Origin: Bacillota bacterium | GTDB lineage: Bacteria; Bacillota; Clostridia; Oscillospirales; Ruminococcaceae | Direction of reading: 5' to 3' | Assembly: GCA_023418925.1 (NCBI GenBank) | Contig: JAEZYS010000011.1 | Span: 1-64,000, forward strand | Length of the DNA: 64,000 nucleotides | Part shown: positions 8,243-17,010 of the stretch, piece by piece | Layout: every line of letters starts with the position of its first letter | How positions within the stretch are numbered: the first letter of the stretch is position 1 | Translations under genes and position numbers: made by a program | Notes under the pieces: model-generated | Database searches by the model: none | The model's input: only the letters and a program-made list of their open reading frames with translations | What the model was told of the DNA's origin: nothing

Positions 8243-9169
8243 ATGGCTATTACTGCAAAGGACGTTGCTGCTCTTAGAGAGAGAACGGGCGTTGGTATGA
8301 TGGATTGTAAGACAGCTCTTGTTGAAGCTGACGGAGATATGGAAAAGGCAATTGTTGTCCTTCGTGAAAAGGGACTTGCTACACAGGCTAAGAAGTCTGG
8401 TAGAGTTGCTGCTGAAGGACTTGTTGCTGCAGTTGTTGATAACGGTGTAGGTGCTGTTGTTGAAGTTAACTCAGAAACAGACTTCGTTGCACAGAACGAA
8501 CAGTTCAAGGATTTCGTAAATAATGTTGCTGAGGCTGCTGTTAAGAATAATCCTGCTGATCTTGATGCTCTTCTTGCTTCACCAGCTGTTGGTTATGCTG
8601 GCACAGTTGAAGAATCATTACAGGAACTTTTCCTTAAGATCAGAGAAAATATGAAGATCAGAAGATTCAAGAGAATGGAAGGAATTCTTGTTCCTTACGT
8701 TCACGGTGGTGGAAAGATCGGCGTTATGGTTAAGCTTGAATCAGATATTGCAGCTGATAATGAAAAGCTTCTTGCTTGCGGTAAGGACGTAGCTCTCCAG
8801 ATTGCTGCTATGAATGCACCATATCTTAACAGAGAAGCTGTTCCTGCTTCTGCAATTGAAGAAGAAAAGAAAGTTATCATGGCTCAGATGGCTGAAGATC
8901 CTAAGATGGCAAGCAAGCCAGAACAGGTTCGTGCTAAGATTGCTGAAGGTAAGGTTGGAAAGTACTATTCTGAAAACTGCTTACTTGAACAGGAGTTTGT
9001 TAAGGACGGAAGCCTTACAGTTCAGAAATACGTTGACAGTGTTGCTAAGGAACTCGGCGGATCAATCAAGGTTGTTGAATTTGTAAGATATGAAAAGGGT
9101 GAAGGTCTTCAGAAAAAAGAAGATGACTTTGCTGCTGAAGTTGCAAGTCTTACAGGCGGAAACAAGTAA
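8243..9169 (+). CDS. tsf: elongation factor Ts
   Basis: A 308-residue EF-Ts, the guanine nucleotide exchange factor for EF-Tu. The N-terminal UBA-like segment (VAALRERTGVGMMDCK) and the core motif VVEVNSETDFVAQNEQF are intact. The ribosome binding site is AGGAGG. It is downstream of rpsB and followed by a strong terminator. Length and composition are ordinary for clostridia. Confidence 0.98.
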   Translation: MAITAKDVAALRERTGVGMMDCKTALVEADGDMEKAIVVLREKGLATQAKKSGRVAAEGLVAAVVDNGVGAVVEVNSETDFVAQNEQFKDFVNNVAEAAVKNNPADLDALLASPAVGYAGTVEESLQELFLKIRENMKIRRFKRMEGILVPYVHGGGKIGVMVKLESDIAADNEKLLACGKDVALQIAAMNAPYLNREAVPASAIEEEKKVIMAQMAEDPKMASKPEQVRAKIAEGKVGKYYSENCLLEQEFVKDGSLTVQKYVDSVAKELGGSIKVVEFVRYEKGEGLQKKEDDFAAEVASLTGGNK

Positions 9170-9177
9170 TATAAATA

Positions 9178-9215
9178 AACGGTTTGCTGATAATTTCAGC
9201 AAACCGTTATTTCTT
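9178..9215 (+). terminator. intrinsic terminator after tsf
   Basis: A 13-bp perfect stem, 9178-9190 with 9196-9208, has a 5-nt loop and is followed by ATTTCTTATTT. It ends the rpsB-tsf transcript. Confidence 0.85.
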
Positions 9216-9240
9216 ATTTAAGTAGTAGTAGACAAATAAA

Positions 9241-9264
9241 AAAAGACGCCAGCAGGCATCTTTT
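9241..9264 (-). terminator. intrinsic terminator of rpmB
   Basis: Ten-base arms 9241-9250 and 9255-9264 surround an AGCA loop. The single mismatch is C-A when read on the plus strand but becomes a G-U pair on the minus strand, and T runs follow. The structure therefore favours the minus-strand rpmB transcript. Confidence 0.75.
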
Positions 9265-9289
9265 TAAACGTTATTACAATTACGGTAGC

Positions 9290-9478
9290 TTATACTGCAC
9301 GTGTAACCTTGTTTGAACGAAGACATCTCGAACATACATAAATATGCTTTGGAGTTCCGTCAACGATTGCTTTTACACGCTTAACGTTTGGTTTCCATGT
9401 TCTGTTAGAACGGTGATGTGAATGAGAAACCTTTATACCGAAAGTAACACCCTTTCCGCAAATATCGCATTTTGCCAT
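9290..9478 (-). CDS. rpmB: 50S ribosomal protein L28
   Basis: A 62-residue L28 of the zinc-binding type: CDIC near the N terminus and CSRC near the C terminus make a four-cysteine site. Conserved VSHSHHRSNRTWKPN is present. The ribosome binding site (AAGGAGGCG on the minus strand) lies just upstream. The gene stands alone, convergent with tsf, with its own promoter and terminator. Zinc-type L28 often has a zinc-free paralogue elsewhere; none is seen here. Confidence 0.97.
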   Translation of the reverse strand: MAKCDICGKGVTFGIKVSHSHHRSNRTWKPNVKRVKAIVDGTPKHIYVCSRCLRSNKVTRAV

Positions 9479-9520
9479 GGGGTAGCGCCTCCTTTTCTAT
9501 ATCATAAAATCAACAGTATT

Positions 9521-9549
9521 ATTTTATCACAAATCGATAATAAAAGCAA
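9521..9549 (-). promoter_or_regulatory. sigma-A promoter for rpmB
   Basis: On the minus strand TTGCTT (9549-9544) and TAAAAT (9526-9521) are 17 bases apart, upstream of the rpmB ribosome binding site. Confidence 0.65.
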
Positions 9550-9607
9550 TAGTTTTTAGAAAAAATTTAAAATTAGTGTTTTATATTAAAAAATTATCAT
9601 AAATTCA

Positions 9608-9636
9608 TTGTATTTTTACATAAATTGTTGTATAAT
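9608..9636 (+). promoter_or_regulatory. sigma-A promoter for the site-2 protease/scpAB operon
   Basis: TTGTAT (9608-9613) and TATAAT (9631-9636) are 17 bases apart. The ~110-nt leader contains a strong ribosome binding site (AAAGGAG, 9708-9714) that serves a five-codon reading frame at 9717-9734 rather than the protease start. Confidence 0.65.
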
Positions 9637-9748
9637 AAAACTGATTAATGTTAGTTTGATATAATTATTATATAATATTATATAAGTATTTGCTTATACC
9701 GTTTTAGAAAGGAGATATGCTTTTCTTTGATTAGCATGTACATAATAT

Positions 9749-10408
9749 ATGAACGAAAAGATTTTTGAATTGTTTATACATCTAATTGTTTTATTTACAG
9801 CTTTTCCGATCCATGAGTGTGCGCATGCACTTGTTGCTCATTGGCTAGGAGATGATACAGCAAAAAACCAGGGCAGAATAACACTCAATCCAATATCCCA
9901 TTTGTCACTTATGGGAACAATTATGATGGTTGTAATGGGATTTGGTTGGGCAAAGCCTGTGCCTATAAATCCAAACAATTTTAAAAAACCAAAACAGGGA
10001 ATGGCATTGTCAGCTTTTGCAGGTCCGATTTCAAACCTGCTACTTGCATACATATCAATTATTATATTTAAGATATTTTCATACCTGAGTTACGGCTCTG
10101 ACAGCATGACAATATATTATCTTTCCGTAGCTTTTGAGTATATGGCTGTAATTAATCTTGGGTTGGCTGTATTCAATCTGCTTCCGATTCCGCCACTTGA
10201 TGGCTCAAAACTTTTCAATGCTGTTTTGCCTGACAAAGCTTATTTTAAAATCATGCAGTATGAGAATATTATTTTCTTTATTCTAATAGCAATTTCTTTC
10301 ACGGGATTACTCGATAAACCACTTATGTTTTTACAGAGTACTGCATTGAATATTATGGATATGCTGAGCGGATGGGTTGATTGGATAATGATTTTGATTA
10401 TGAGGTGA
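9749..10408 (+). CDS. site-2 protease family membrane metalloprotease (M50)
   Basis: A 219-residue polytopic membrane protein. The zinc motif HECAH is at residues 22-26 and the second site LLPIPPLDG supplies Asp151. These are the M50 hallmarks, in the small YwhC-like branch without a PDZ domain. It presumably cleaves within membranes; the substrate is unknown. An in-frame stop at 9743 forces the start to 9749, which has no nearby ribosome binding site. Translation may be coupled to short upstream frames. It precedes scpA by 4 bases, a neighbourhood common in clostridia. Confidence 0.88.
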   Translation: MNEKIFELFIHLIVLFTAFPIHECAHALVAHWLGDDTAKNQGRITLNPISHLSLMGTIMMVVMGFGWAKPVPINPNNFKKPKQGMALSAFAGPISNLLLAYISIIIFKIFSYLSYGSDSMTIYYLSVAFEYMAVINLGLAVFNLLPIPPLDGSKLFNAVLPDKAYFKIMQYENIIFFILIAISFTGLLDKPLMFLQSTALNIMDMLSGWVDWIMILIMR

Positions 10409-10412
10409 TTGT

Positions 10413-11159
10413 TTGGAGCAGATATCTTATAAGCTTGAGGTCTTTGAAGGTCCACTTGATTTACTCCTGCATCTGATTTCAAAACATAAGCTTAATATCA
10501 ATGATATTGCTATTTCTCAGCTTGTTGAACAATATCTTCTGTATATTGAAGGTATGGCTGAACATGATATGGAGGTTGCCGGCGAGTTTCTTGAAATGGC
10601 CGCAAGATTAATTTATATAAAGACGGTTTCGTTACTTCCGCGCCATGAAGAGGCTGAAGAAATGAGAAAAGAGCTGCAAGGTATACTTATTGAATATTCT
10701 CTCTGCAAAAAAGCCGCTGTACAAATGAAAGACCGTTATATCGGCAATGTTATGGCAGTTAGAAAACCTATGAAAATTACTATTGACAGTACATATAACG
10801 TCATCCATGACCCTGAAGATTTGTTAAGAGCTTATACTTCAATGAACATAAAGAAGGAAGAACCACAGCTTACGACATCTTCATTCAGTGCTATTATTTC
10901 GCATAAGATTGTGTCTGTTACTTCAAAAATACTTTTTGTTCTGAGAAAGCTTTATTCTCAGGGTACTTATTTTATGGACATGCTTTTTGATGGAATGACA
11001 GACAGAAGTGAAAGGGTAGCAACTTTTCTTGCTGTTCTTGAACTTACAAAGTCCGGAAGGATTATGTTGAGTGAGGATAATTCTGAGATCTATTTCAGCA
11101 GACATCATGAAAGAAATCATGAAAACGAACAAGCATTTACAGAGCCTGTAATGCAGTAG
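10413..11159 (+). CDS. scpA: segregation and condensation protein A
   Basis: A 248-residue ScpA kleisin with the conserved opening YKLEVFEGPLDLLLHLI and C-terminal winged helix. It bridges SMC heads with ScpB to compact and segregate chromosomes. It starts at TTG 10413 with GAGGTGAT as ribosome binding site. Four bases separate it from the protease gene, and scpB follows after 29 bases. Confidence 0.95.
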   Translation: MEQISYKLEVFEGPLDLLLHLISKHKLNINDIAISQLVEQYLLYIEGMAEHDMEVAGEFLEMAARLIYIKTVSLLPRHEEAEEMRKELQGILIEYSLCKKAAVQMKDRYIGNVMAVRKPMKITIDSTYNVIHDPEDLLRAYTSMNIKKEEPQLTTSSFSAIISHKIVSVTSKILFVLRKLYSQGTYFMDMLFDGMTDRSERVATFLAVLELTKSGRIMLSEDNSEIYFSRHHERNHENEQAFTEPVMQ

Positions 11160-11188
11160 AAATTTTATACTGAAAGGTATGATTTTGC

Positions 11189-11785
11189 TTGAAAATTAAT
11201 GATGAAATATCAATTGTTGAGGCAGTCCTGTTTGCAAGCGGTGAGCCTATTGAAGGCGATAATCTTGCAAGATGTGCAGGCATGGAACTCAACCTTCTGC
11301 AAAATGTAGTTGATCTTCTTAATGATAGGTATGAATCACAAGATTCTGCGCTTATAGTTTTAAGGCTTGGAACTTATTATCAGCTTGCTACAAGACCTAA
11401 ATACATCGGATACATACGTTCAGCACTTGAAAATAAAAAGTCCACACCATTATCTCCTGCTGCTATGGAGGTTTTGACAATCGTTGCTTATAATCAACCT
11501 GTAACAAAAGGCTTTGTTGAACATGTAAGAGGTATAGACAGCTCAAGTGTCGTCAATTCTCTTGTTGAGAAGGATTTGCTTGAAGAGGCAGGACGGCTTG
11601 ATGTACCTGGAAGACCAATTGCATATAAAACCACATCTACTTTCTTAAGATGTTTTCAGCTTTCGTCTATTGAAAGTCTGCCGCCTATTCCTTCACAGGA
11701 CGGTCAGGTAAGCTTTGATGAAATACTTATAAGGAACGATGAAATTTCAATGGATGATGAAAGCAGTGAGAGGATTATTGAATAA
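11189..11785 (+). CDS. scpB: segregation and condensation protein B
   Basis: A 198-residue ScpB with tandem winged helices. Conserved EAVLFASGEPI, ALEVLTIVAYNQPVT-like text and VPGRPIAYKTT are visible. It dimerises and binds ScpA in the SMC complex. It starts at TTG 11189 with GAAAGG. The acidic tail is typical. Its stop abuts the next ATG directly, so translation of the following gene is probably coupled. Confidence 0.95.
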   Translation: MKINDEISIVEAVLFASGEPIEGDNLARCAGMELNLLQNVVDLLNDRYESQDSALIVLRLGTYYQLATRPKYIGYIRSALENKKSTPLSPAAMEVLTIVAYNQPVTKGFVEHVRGIDSSSVVNSLVEKDLLEEAGRLDVPGRPIAYKTTSTFLRCFQLSSIESLPPIPSQDGQVSFDEILIRNDEISMDDESSERIIE

Positions 11786-12505
11786 ATGACTGCGTTAATA
11801 ATAATTCTTATTATCCTTTTGACTTTGCTTTTTTTATTAATCAGCAAAGTTTCAGTGCAGATAGCAGTACATGACATTGACTATGAACTGAAGGTAAAGT
11901 ATCTGTTTTTTGCAATATTTCCTTTTAAGGAAAGAAGAAAAAAGACTATAAAGAAAAGCAAGAAAAAGTCTGGTAAGAAAAAGTTTGGTAAGAATGATGA
12001 TAAAAAAGATGTTTCCGACGAGAAGAATTTTACCGATGAAAGTTCAGATGAGGACAGCTCTGTTACAGAAATGTCTGACAAGGAATTGCTGAATCCTGAT
12101 GGTGATAATATAGATAAGCAGGGAAAGCTTGATCAATTACTTGAGAAATTTGAAAAAATAATGGTGATTGTAAGAGGTTCTGCTCCTGGAATAAAAAGAG
12201 TATACAATGATATCAGAATTGATGATATAGTTATAGATTTCAGAATAGCCGCAGAAGATCCGTTCAAGGCAGCAATGAAATATGGCGGAATTTCAGCAGC
12301 AACATATAATATTATTTCACTGGTAAGATGTTACTTTAATCTGTCCATAATAAGTGTAGATATAAACTGCTTGTTTGACAGGAAAGAAAGCACATATGAT
12401 GCTGAATTCAAAGTGAATATGACATTATCTGTTTTAATTGTTGCAGGGTTAAGTATTATGTGGAACTTGTATAAAAACAAGGATAAAATTACAGACAAAG
12501 AATAA
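11786..12505 (+). CDS. DUF2953 membrane-anchored protein
   Basis: A 239-residue protein with one N-terminal membrane helix (about residues 2-20). A lysine-rich stretch (about 50-75) and an acidic Asp/Glu/Ser stretch (75-110) follow, then a beta-rich C-terminal domain resembling DUF2953 (YtfI-like). In Bacillus ytfI neighbours the spore gene ytfJ, as here, which supports a sporulation role. The function is unknown. The ATG immediately follows the scpB stop. Confidence 0.75.
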   Translation: MTALIIILIILLTLLFLLISKVSVQIAVHDIDYELKVKYLFFAIFPFKERRKKTIKKSKKKSGKKKFGKNDDKKDVSDEKNFTDESSDEDSSVTEMSDKELLNPDGDNIDKQGKLDQLLEKFEKIMVIVRGSAPGIKRVYNDIRIDDIVIDFRIAAEDPFKAAMKYGGISAATYNIISLVRCYFNLSIISVDINCLFDRKESTYDAEFKVNMTLSVLIVAGLSIMWNLYKNKDKITDKE

Positions 12506-12539
12506 TTAAATAAAGTTATAAAATGTAAAGGAGTTAATT

Positions 12540-13004
12540 ATGGAAACTAAGGTAAAAGAGCTTATTGCAGCGTCTATGGGTAAAATTTCTGAACTTACAG
12601 ATGCGGAGACTATAATAGGAGAACCGATTGTTGTTGACGGAAATATTACTATAATCCCTGTATCAAAGGTTACTTACGGCTTTGCAGCAGGAGGATCTGA
12701 TCTTCCTACAAAGGCAGATAAGGATTTATTCGGCGGCGCAAGCGGTGCAGGTGTTTCAATTCAGCCTGTTGCTTTTATTGTTGTATCAGACGGAAATACA
12801 CAGCTTCTTCAGATTTCCAGCGATTCATCTGCTTCTTCAGCAATTATTAATATGGTTCCTGATGTATTCAATAAGATTCAGTCATTGTTTAAAAAGGACA
12901 AGGGCGAAAAGAATGATAAGAAAAGGGGTTTTTCAAAGGACAACAATTCTCTTGATGAGTTAAAATCAGATAATAATATTGATGATATCATAAATGATTT
13001 TTGA
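12540..13004 (+). CDS. ytfJ: spore protein YtfJ/GerW
   Basis: A 154-residue GerW-family protein. The diagnostic segment GEPIVVDGNITIIPVSKVTYGFAAGG is present in part at residues 25-50, then a Ser/Gly-rich core. In Bacillus GerW is needed for proper germination of spores. The C-terminal ~40 residues are charged and poorly conserved. It follows the DUF2953 gene and precedes a sporulation-type carboxypeptidase, so the three form a spore-related block. Confidence 0.9.
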   Translation: METKVKELIAASMGKISELTDAETIIGEPIVVDGNITIIPVSKVTYGFAAGGSDLPTKADKDLFGGASGAGVSIQPVAFIVVSDGNTQLLQISSDSSASSAIINMVPDVFNKIQSLFKKDKGEKNDKKRGFSKDNNSLDELKSDNNIDDIINDF

Positions 13005-13092
13005 TTAATATGAAATAATTCAGGACAAATCTCCATAAAATGTAGTATTGCTTAAATATTGAAGATACTATTTATAATACTCGGAGGTTTGT

Positions 13093-14232
13093 ATGAAAAA
13101 ACTTGTATTTTGTTTTATTCTTGCGGCAACAGTGTTTGTAAATGCGCTTGGCGTCGGAGCTTTTGCTGCACCATCAATGGCAGGTATATCTGCAAAGGCG
13201 GCTGTTCTGATTGACGCTCAGACAGGCAGGATTATCTGCGCGAAAAATGAGCATGCAGTTCTTCCTATGGCAAGCACAACTAAAATTATGACCACTCTAT
13301 TGATGCTTGAAAGCGGAAATTTAGATGAAGAATTTGTTGTTGACAACAATGCTATAAAAGTTGAAGGCTCATCTATGGGTTTGACAGAAGGCGATATCGT
13401 TACCAAGCGTGCTCTGTGCTATGGCATGATGCTTCCGTCTGGAAATGATGCTGCAAATTGTACAGCAATTAAGCTTGCAGGAAGTTATGAAACTTTTGCA
13501 GACATGATGAATAGACGTGCAAGTGAAATAGGCATGAAGAGTACACATTTTGTCACTCCATCTGGACTTCATGACAAAAATCACTACTCGACAGCATATG
13601 ATATGTCATTGCTTACCAGAGAAGCATTGAAAAATGATGATTTCCGCGAGATATGTTCGACAACATCGGCAAAACTGAAATATGGTAATCCTCCATATGA
13701 CAGGTGGCTCACAAATTCTAATAAGCTTCTGAATATGTATCCAGGCTGCATTGGTGTAAAAACCGGGTTTACAGATGAAGCTGGAAGATGTCTTGTTTCT
13801 GCAGTTGAAAAGGACGGAATAACACTGATTTGTGTTACGCTCAAAGCATCTGATGACTGGAATGATCATATTGAAATGTATGATTACGGCTTTTCTGTGG
13901 TAAAAAAGTATGAGCTATTGTATGATAATAATATTAATCAAGATGTCGTCGGAGGAAACACAGATTCATTCAGACTTATTGCCTCGGAAATACCTGCATG
14001 TACAGCGGTAAACAATGATTTACCTGATTATGATTATGAAATAGTAAAAAAAACGTTTGTATACGCTCCCGTTAAAGAAGGCGATATAGTGGGAGAAATC
14101 AACTTTTATTCAGACGGAGAATTGCTGGAAAGTGTTGATCTTCTGGCAGAAAGCAATGTAGATGCAGTTATCGATAAACCGGATAAATCACTGTATAACA
14201 GGATAATTGATTTTCTTAAGCAATATCTGTAA
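13093..14232 (+). CDS. dacF: D-alanyl-D-alanine carboxypeptidase (DacF-like)
   Basis: A 379-residue low-molecular-weight penicillin-binding protein. It has a signal peptide (residues 1-25) and all three active-site motifs: STTK at 61-64, SGN at 116-118 and KTG in GCIGVKTGFT. A PBP5 C-terminal beta domain and a final amphipathic segment (IIDFLKQYL) are present. It trims terminal D-Ala from peptidoglycan stem peptides outside the membrane. The neighbouring ytfJ suggests a spore-cortex role like DacF. Compare the homologue at 60355, where all three motifs are changed. Confidence 0.92.
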   Translation: MKKLVFCFILAATVFVNALGVGAFAAPSMAGISAKAAVLIDAQTGRIICAKNEHAVLPMASTTKIMTTLLMLESGNLDEEFVVDNNAIKVEGSSMGLTEGDIVTKRALCYGMMLPSGNDAANCTAIKLAGSYETFADMMNRRASEIGMKSTHFVTPSGLHDKNHYSTAYDMSLLTREALKNDDFREICSTTSAKLKYGNPPYDRWLTNSNKLLNMYPGCIGVKTGFTDEAGRCLVSAVEKDGITLICVTLKASDDWNDHIEMYDYGFSVVKKYELLYDNNINQDVVGGNTDSFRLIASEIPACTAVNNDLPDYDYEIVKKTFVYAPVKEGDIVGEINFYSDGELLESVDLLAESNVDAVIDKPDKSLYNRIIDFLKQYL

Positions 14233-14249
14233 ACGTAAGGAGAAGTAAT

Positions 14250-14981
14250 GTGGAAAAAATCAGACTACAAAAAATTATTGCAGACAGCGGTGTTTGTTCA
14301 AGAAGAAAAGCAGAAGAATTAATAGAAAAGGGTCGAGTAAGAGTAAACGGACATCCGGTAAAAGTAGGCGATAAAGCGTCGCTGAGGGATGTTATAACCG
14401 TTGACGGTGAAAGAATCGTTGTTCAGAAAAAGAAAACGAATATATACATTATGCTTAATAAGCCAAGAGGATATGTAACTACTATGTCAGATGAACTTGA
14501 CAGAAGATGTGTTACAGAACTCCTTGAAGGCGTTGAGGAAAGAGTATTTCCTGTAGGAAGACTTGACAGAAATTCCGAGGGGTTGCTTTTGTTTACAAAT
14601 GACGGTAATTTTTCAAATGATATTATGCATCCGAGCAGACATATATCTAAGACATACAGAGTTACTGTACGCCCGTCAGTTAATGACGAACAACTCGTAA
14701 TGCTCTCTGAAGGTGTAGTAATAGACGGACGTAAGACAAAGCCTGCAAATGTAACCGTTCTTAGCGAGGAGCCTGAAAGGGTAGTATTGCAGATAGTTAT
14801 CCGTGAGGGAAGAAACAGGCAGGTAAGAAAAATGTGTGAGGCAGTGGGACTAGAGGTTGCAAGATTAAGAAGAACGGCTATTGGTCCTGTGAAACTTGGT
14901 ATGCTTAAACCAGGAACATATAGGGAACTCACAGCAGAAGAGCTCAGATCGCTAAGAAATGCAATCGGTAACAAATCATAA
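14250..14981 (+). CDS. rluB: pseudouridine synthase RluB/RsuA family
   Basis: A 243-residue protein with an N-terminal S4 RNA-binding domain (residues 1-60) and a catalytic domain carrying GRLDRNSEGLLLFTNDG, nucleophile Asp106. Likely modifies 23S rRNA (position equivalent to U2605). Start is GTG 14250, fixed by AAGGAG at 14237-14242; the ATG at 14248 is out of frame. This gene is also adjacent to scpAB/dacF in other Firmicutes. Confidence 0.93.
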   Translation: MEKIRLQKIIADSGVCSRRKAEELIEKGRVRVNGHPVKVGDKASLRDVITVDGERIVVQKKKTNIYIMLNKPRGYVTTMSDELDRRCVTELLEGVEERVFPVGRLDRNSEGLLLFTNDGNFSNDIMHPSRHISKTYRVTVRPSVNDEQLVMLSEGVVIDGRKTKPANVTVLSEEPERVVLQIVIREGRNRQVRKMCEAVGLEVARLRRTAIGPVKLGMLKPGTYRELTAEELRSLRNAIGNKS

Positions 14982-15090
14982 AGTATAAGAAAAATATTAC
15001 TAAGAAAAACTTTTTTCATCTGGTTTAGCTATGATATTATAAAATGTTTGTGAATAATCTGCAAAAACATAATAAAATTGGCGTATTATC

Positions 15091-15119
15091 TTGTAAAATA
15101 GTTACTGATGTAGTATAAT
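15091..15119 (+). promoter_or_regulatory. sigma-A promoter of the carboxyltransferase operon
   Basis: TTGTAA (15091-15096) and TATAAT (15114-15119) with a 17-base spacer lie about 40 bases before the first gene. Confidence 0.7.
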
Positions 15120-15160
15120 TAAACTGGTATGATTTTTGAATTGAACGGAGGAGCGTTTAT

Positions 15161-16531
15161 ATGTTAACACAAAGCCAGCTTGCCAAGCTTAATGAATATA
15201 AAAATAAAGCTGTGGCAAAATCAACAGCTCGAAAGAGACTTGAACTTTTATTTGATGACGGAGTTTATACAGAACTTGATGTTTATGCAAAATCAGGTGA
15301 AGACCTTACAGGAGTGATTTCCGCTTACGGATATGTAGACGGAAGTCCTATTTATGCGTTTTCTCAGGATAAGGATGTTATGGGTGGTGCTGTAAACAAG
15401 CAGCATTCTGAAAAAATCTGCAAGATATATGATCTGGCAGCAAGAACAGGAATTCCTGTTGTAGGTATTTTTGATTCAAACGGTACTTACGTTGATGATG
15501 GCGCTGATGCTCTCAATTATTACGGTGAAATTCTTACAAGGACAAGCAGTCTTTCAGGAGTTGTTCCGCAGGTTTCTGTTATTGCAGGAGTTTGCTCAGG
15601 TTCAGCTGCTATGATAGCTTGTTCAGCAGATTTTGTAATCATGACTGAAGATGCTCAGCTATATATGTCACCTTCAAGTGACCTTGGTAAAGCAAAGACA
15701 GCCGCTGTAACCGGTACGGCAGCAATTATCGGAAAAGATGATTCCGAAGCAATGAATGCTGCAAAAAATATTATTACATTAATGCCTGCAAATAATATTG
15801 CTGAACTTCCTGAATTCGATTTTGCAGCTCCTTCCGGAACTGCTGAAGGCGATGCAGAAGCAATAGTTAATGCTATTGCAGATGCAGGAAGTGTTATAGA
15901 ACTTTATGATGATTTTGGTAAGGCTTCATATGTTGCTCTTGCATCAGTAGGAGGTTCTACAATAGGTATTGCAGCTACAAATAAAACAAATGAAAAGCTT
16001 ACATCTGATGATAGTGCAAAGCTTGCAAGATTTGTAAGAACTTGTGATGCTTTTTCAATTCCTGTACTCACAATTGTTGATACTGAAGGATTTGATTCAG
16101 AGGGAAGCATCAAAGATATGACAAAGCTTGCTCATGCTTATGCAGAAGCAACAACTCTCAAGATTTCACTTATAACAGGAAATGCTATTGGTGCTGCATG
16201 TGTTGCCCTTGCAAGTGCAAATGCAAATGCTGATGTTACATTTGCCTATGCAAATGCTGTAATTTCACCAATTGCACCTCTTACTGCAATAGAATTCTTA
16301 ATGCATGATAAGCTCAAGGGTGCAAAGGATCTTGCTTCTGAAAGAAATAAGCTTGCTGCAGATTATGCAGAAAATTCTGTATCTGCATTCAATGCTGCTG
16401 ACAAGGGTTGTATATCTGATATTATTACTTCTGCTGAAGCAAGAGAAAAGATTATTTCAGTTCTTGATGTTATGTCAGGAAAGAGAATGATGAAAACACT
16501 TCCTAAGAAGCATAGTAATATGCCTTTTTAA
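15161..16531 (+). CDS. biotin-dependent carboxyltransferase subunit (12S/MmdA-like)
   Basis: A 456-residue carboxyl transferase of the acyl-CoA carboxylase beta/MmdA family with two crotonase-like halves. Motifs include GVISAYGYVDG, the oxyanion-type VCSGSAAMIACSADF and, in the second half, ITGNAIGAACVALAS. It is about 50-60 residues shorter than typical MmdA, mainly at the N terminus. The family transfers carboxyl groups between carboxybiotin and an acyl-CoA. The next genes supply the biotin carrier and a pyruvate-type carboxyltransferase, so methylmalonyl-CoA or oxaloacetate chemistry is likely. The true acyl substrate cannot be read from sequence. Confidence 0.85.
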   Translation: MLTQSQLAKLNEYKNKAVAKSTARKRLELLFDDGVYTELDVYAKSGEDLTGVISAYGYVDGSPIYAFSQDKDVMGGAVNKQHSEKICKIYDLAARTGIPVVGIFDSNGTYVDDGADALNYYGEILTRTSSLSGVVPQVSVIAGVCSGSAAMIACSADFVIMTEDAQLYMSPSSDLGKAKTAAVTGTAAIIGKDDSEAMNAAKNIITLMPANNIAELPEFDFAAPSGTAEGDAEAIVNAIADAGSVIELYDDFGKASYVALASVGGSTIGIAATNKTNEKLTSDDSAKLARFVRTCDAFSIPVLTIVDTEGFDSEGSIKDMTKLAHAYAEATTLKISLITGNAIGAACVALASANANADVTFAYANAVISPIAPLTAIEFLMHDKLKGAKDLASERNKLAADYAENSVSAFNAADKGCISDIITSAEAREKIISVLDVMSGKRMMKTLPKKHSNMPF

Positions 16532-16578
16532 TCAGACTAATTTAATGTTTATTAATAAATAAGAATGGTGGTATAATT

Positions 16579-16986
16579 ATGAAAAGATTTAATATTACAG
16601 TAAATGGTAAATCATATGATGTAGCAGTTGAAGAACTTACAGGAGCAGCTGCTTCTGCACCTGTTGTTTCAGCTCCAGCACCTGTAGTTGCTGCACCAGC
16701 TTCTGCACCAGTTGCACCTGCTCCAGCTGCAGCCGCTGCTCCGGAAGCAGCACCTGCAGCGCCTGCAGAGGGAAGCACAACAGTTGAGGCTCCAATGCCT
16801 GGTACAATTCTTGATGTCAAGGTTGCTGTAGGTGATACAGTTGAATTTGGTCAGCCTATTATGATTCTTGAAGCAATGAAAATGGAAAATGACATTGTAG
16901 CTCCATGTAATGGTAAGATAGTATCTATCAGTGTCAAGAAGGGTGATACTGTTAACTCAAATGACGTTCTTGCTTCAATTCAGTAA
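16579..16986 (+). CDS. biotin carboxyl carrier protein
   Basis: A 135-residue carrier. A short N-terminal beta segment is followed by an Ala/Pro hinge (about residues 22-65) and a biotinyl domain with EAMKMEND; Lys101 is the biotinylation site. It shuttles carboxyl groups between the two carboxyltransferase subunits encoded either side of it. It resembles the 1.3S subunit of transcarboxylase and OadC/GcdC-type carriers. The GC-rich Ala/Pro linker differs in composition from surrounding DNA, a normal feature of this hinge. Confidence 0.93.
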   Translation: MKRFNITVNGKSYDVAVEELTGAAASAPVVSAPAPVVAAPASAPVAPAPAAAAAPEAAPAAPAEGSTTVEAPMPGTILDVKVAVGDTVEFGQPIMILEAMKMENDIVAPCNGKIVSISVKKGDTVNSNDVLASIQ

Positions 16987-17010
16987 TTATTCGAAAGGGT
17001 TGTAATAGAT

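Noticed and set aside
14423..15019. 198-codon minus-strand frame opposite rluB
   Set aside because: Composition is that of a reverse-strand shadow and the sense gene is clearly real.
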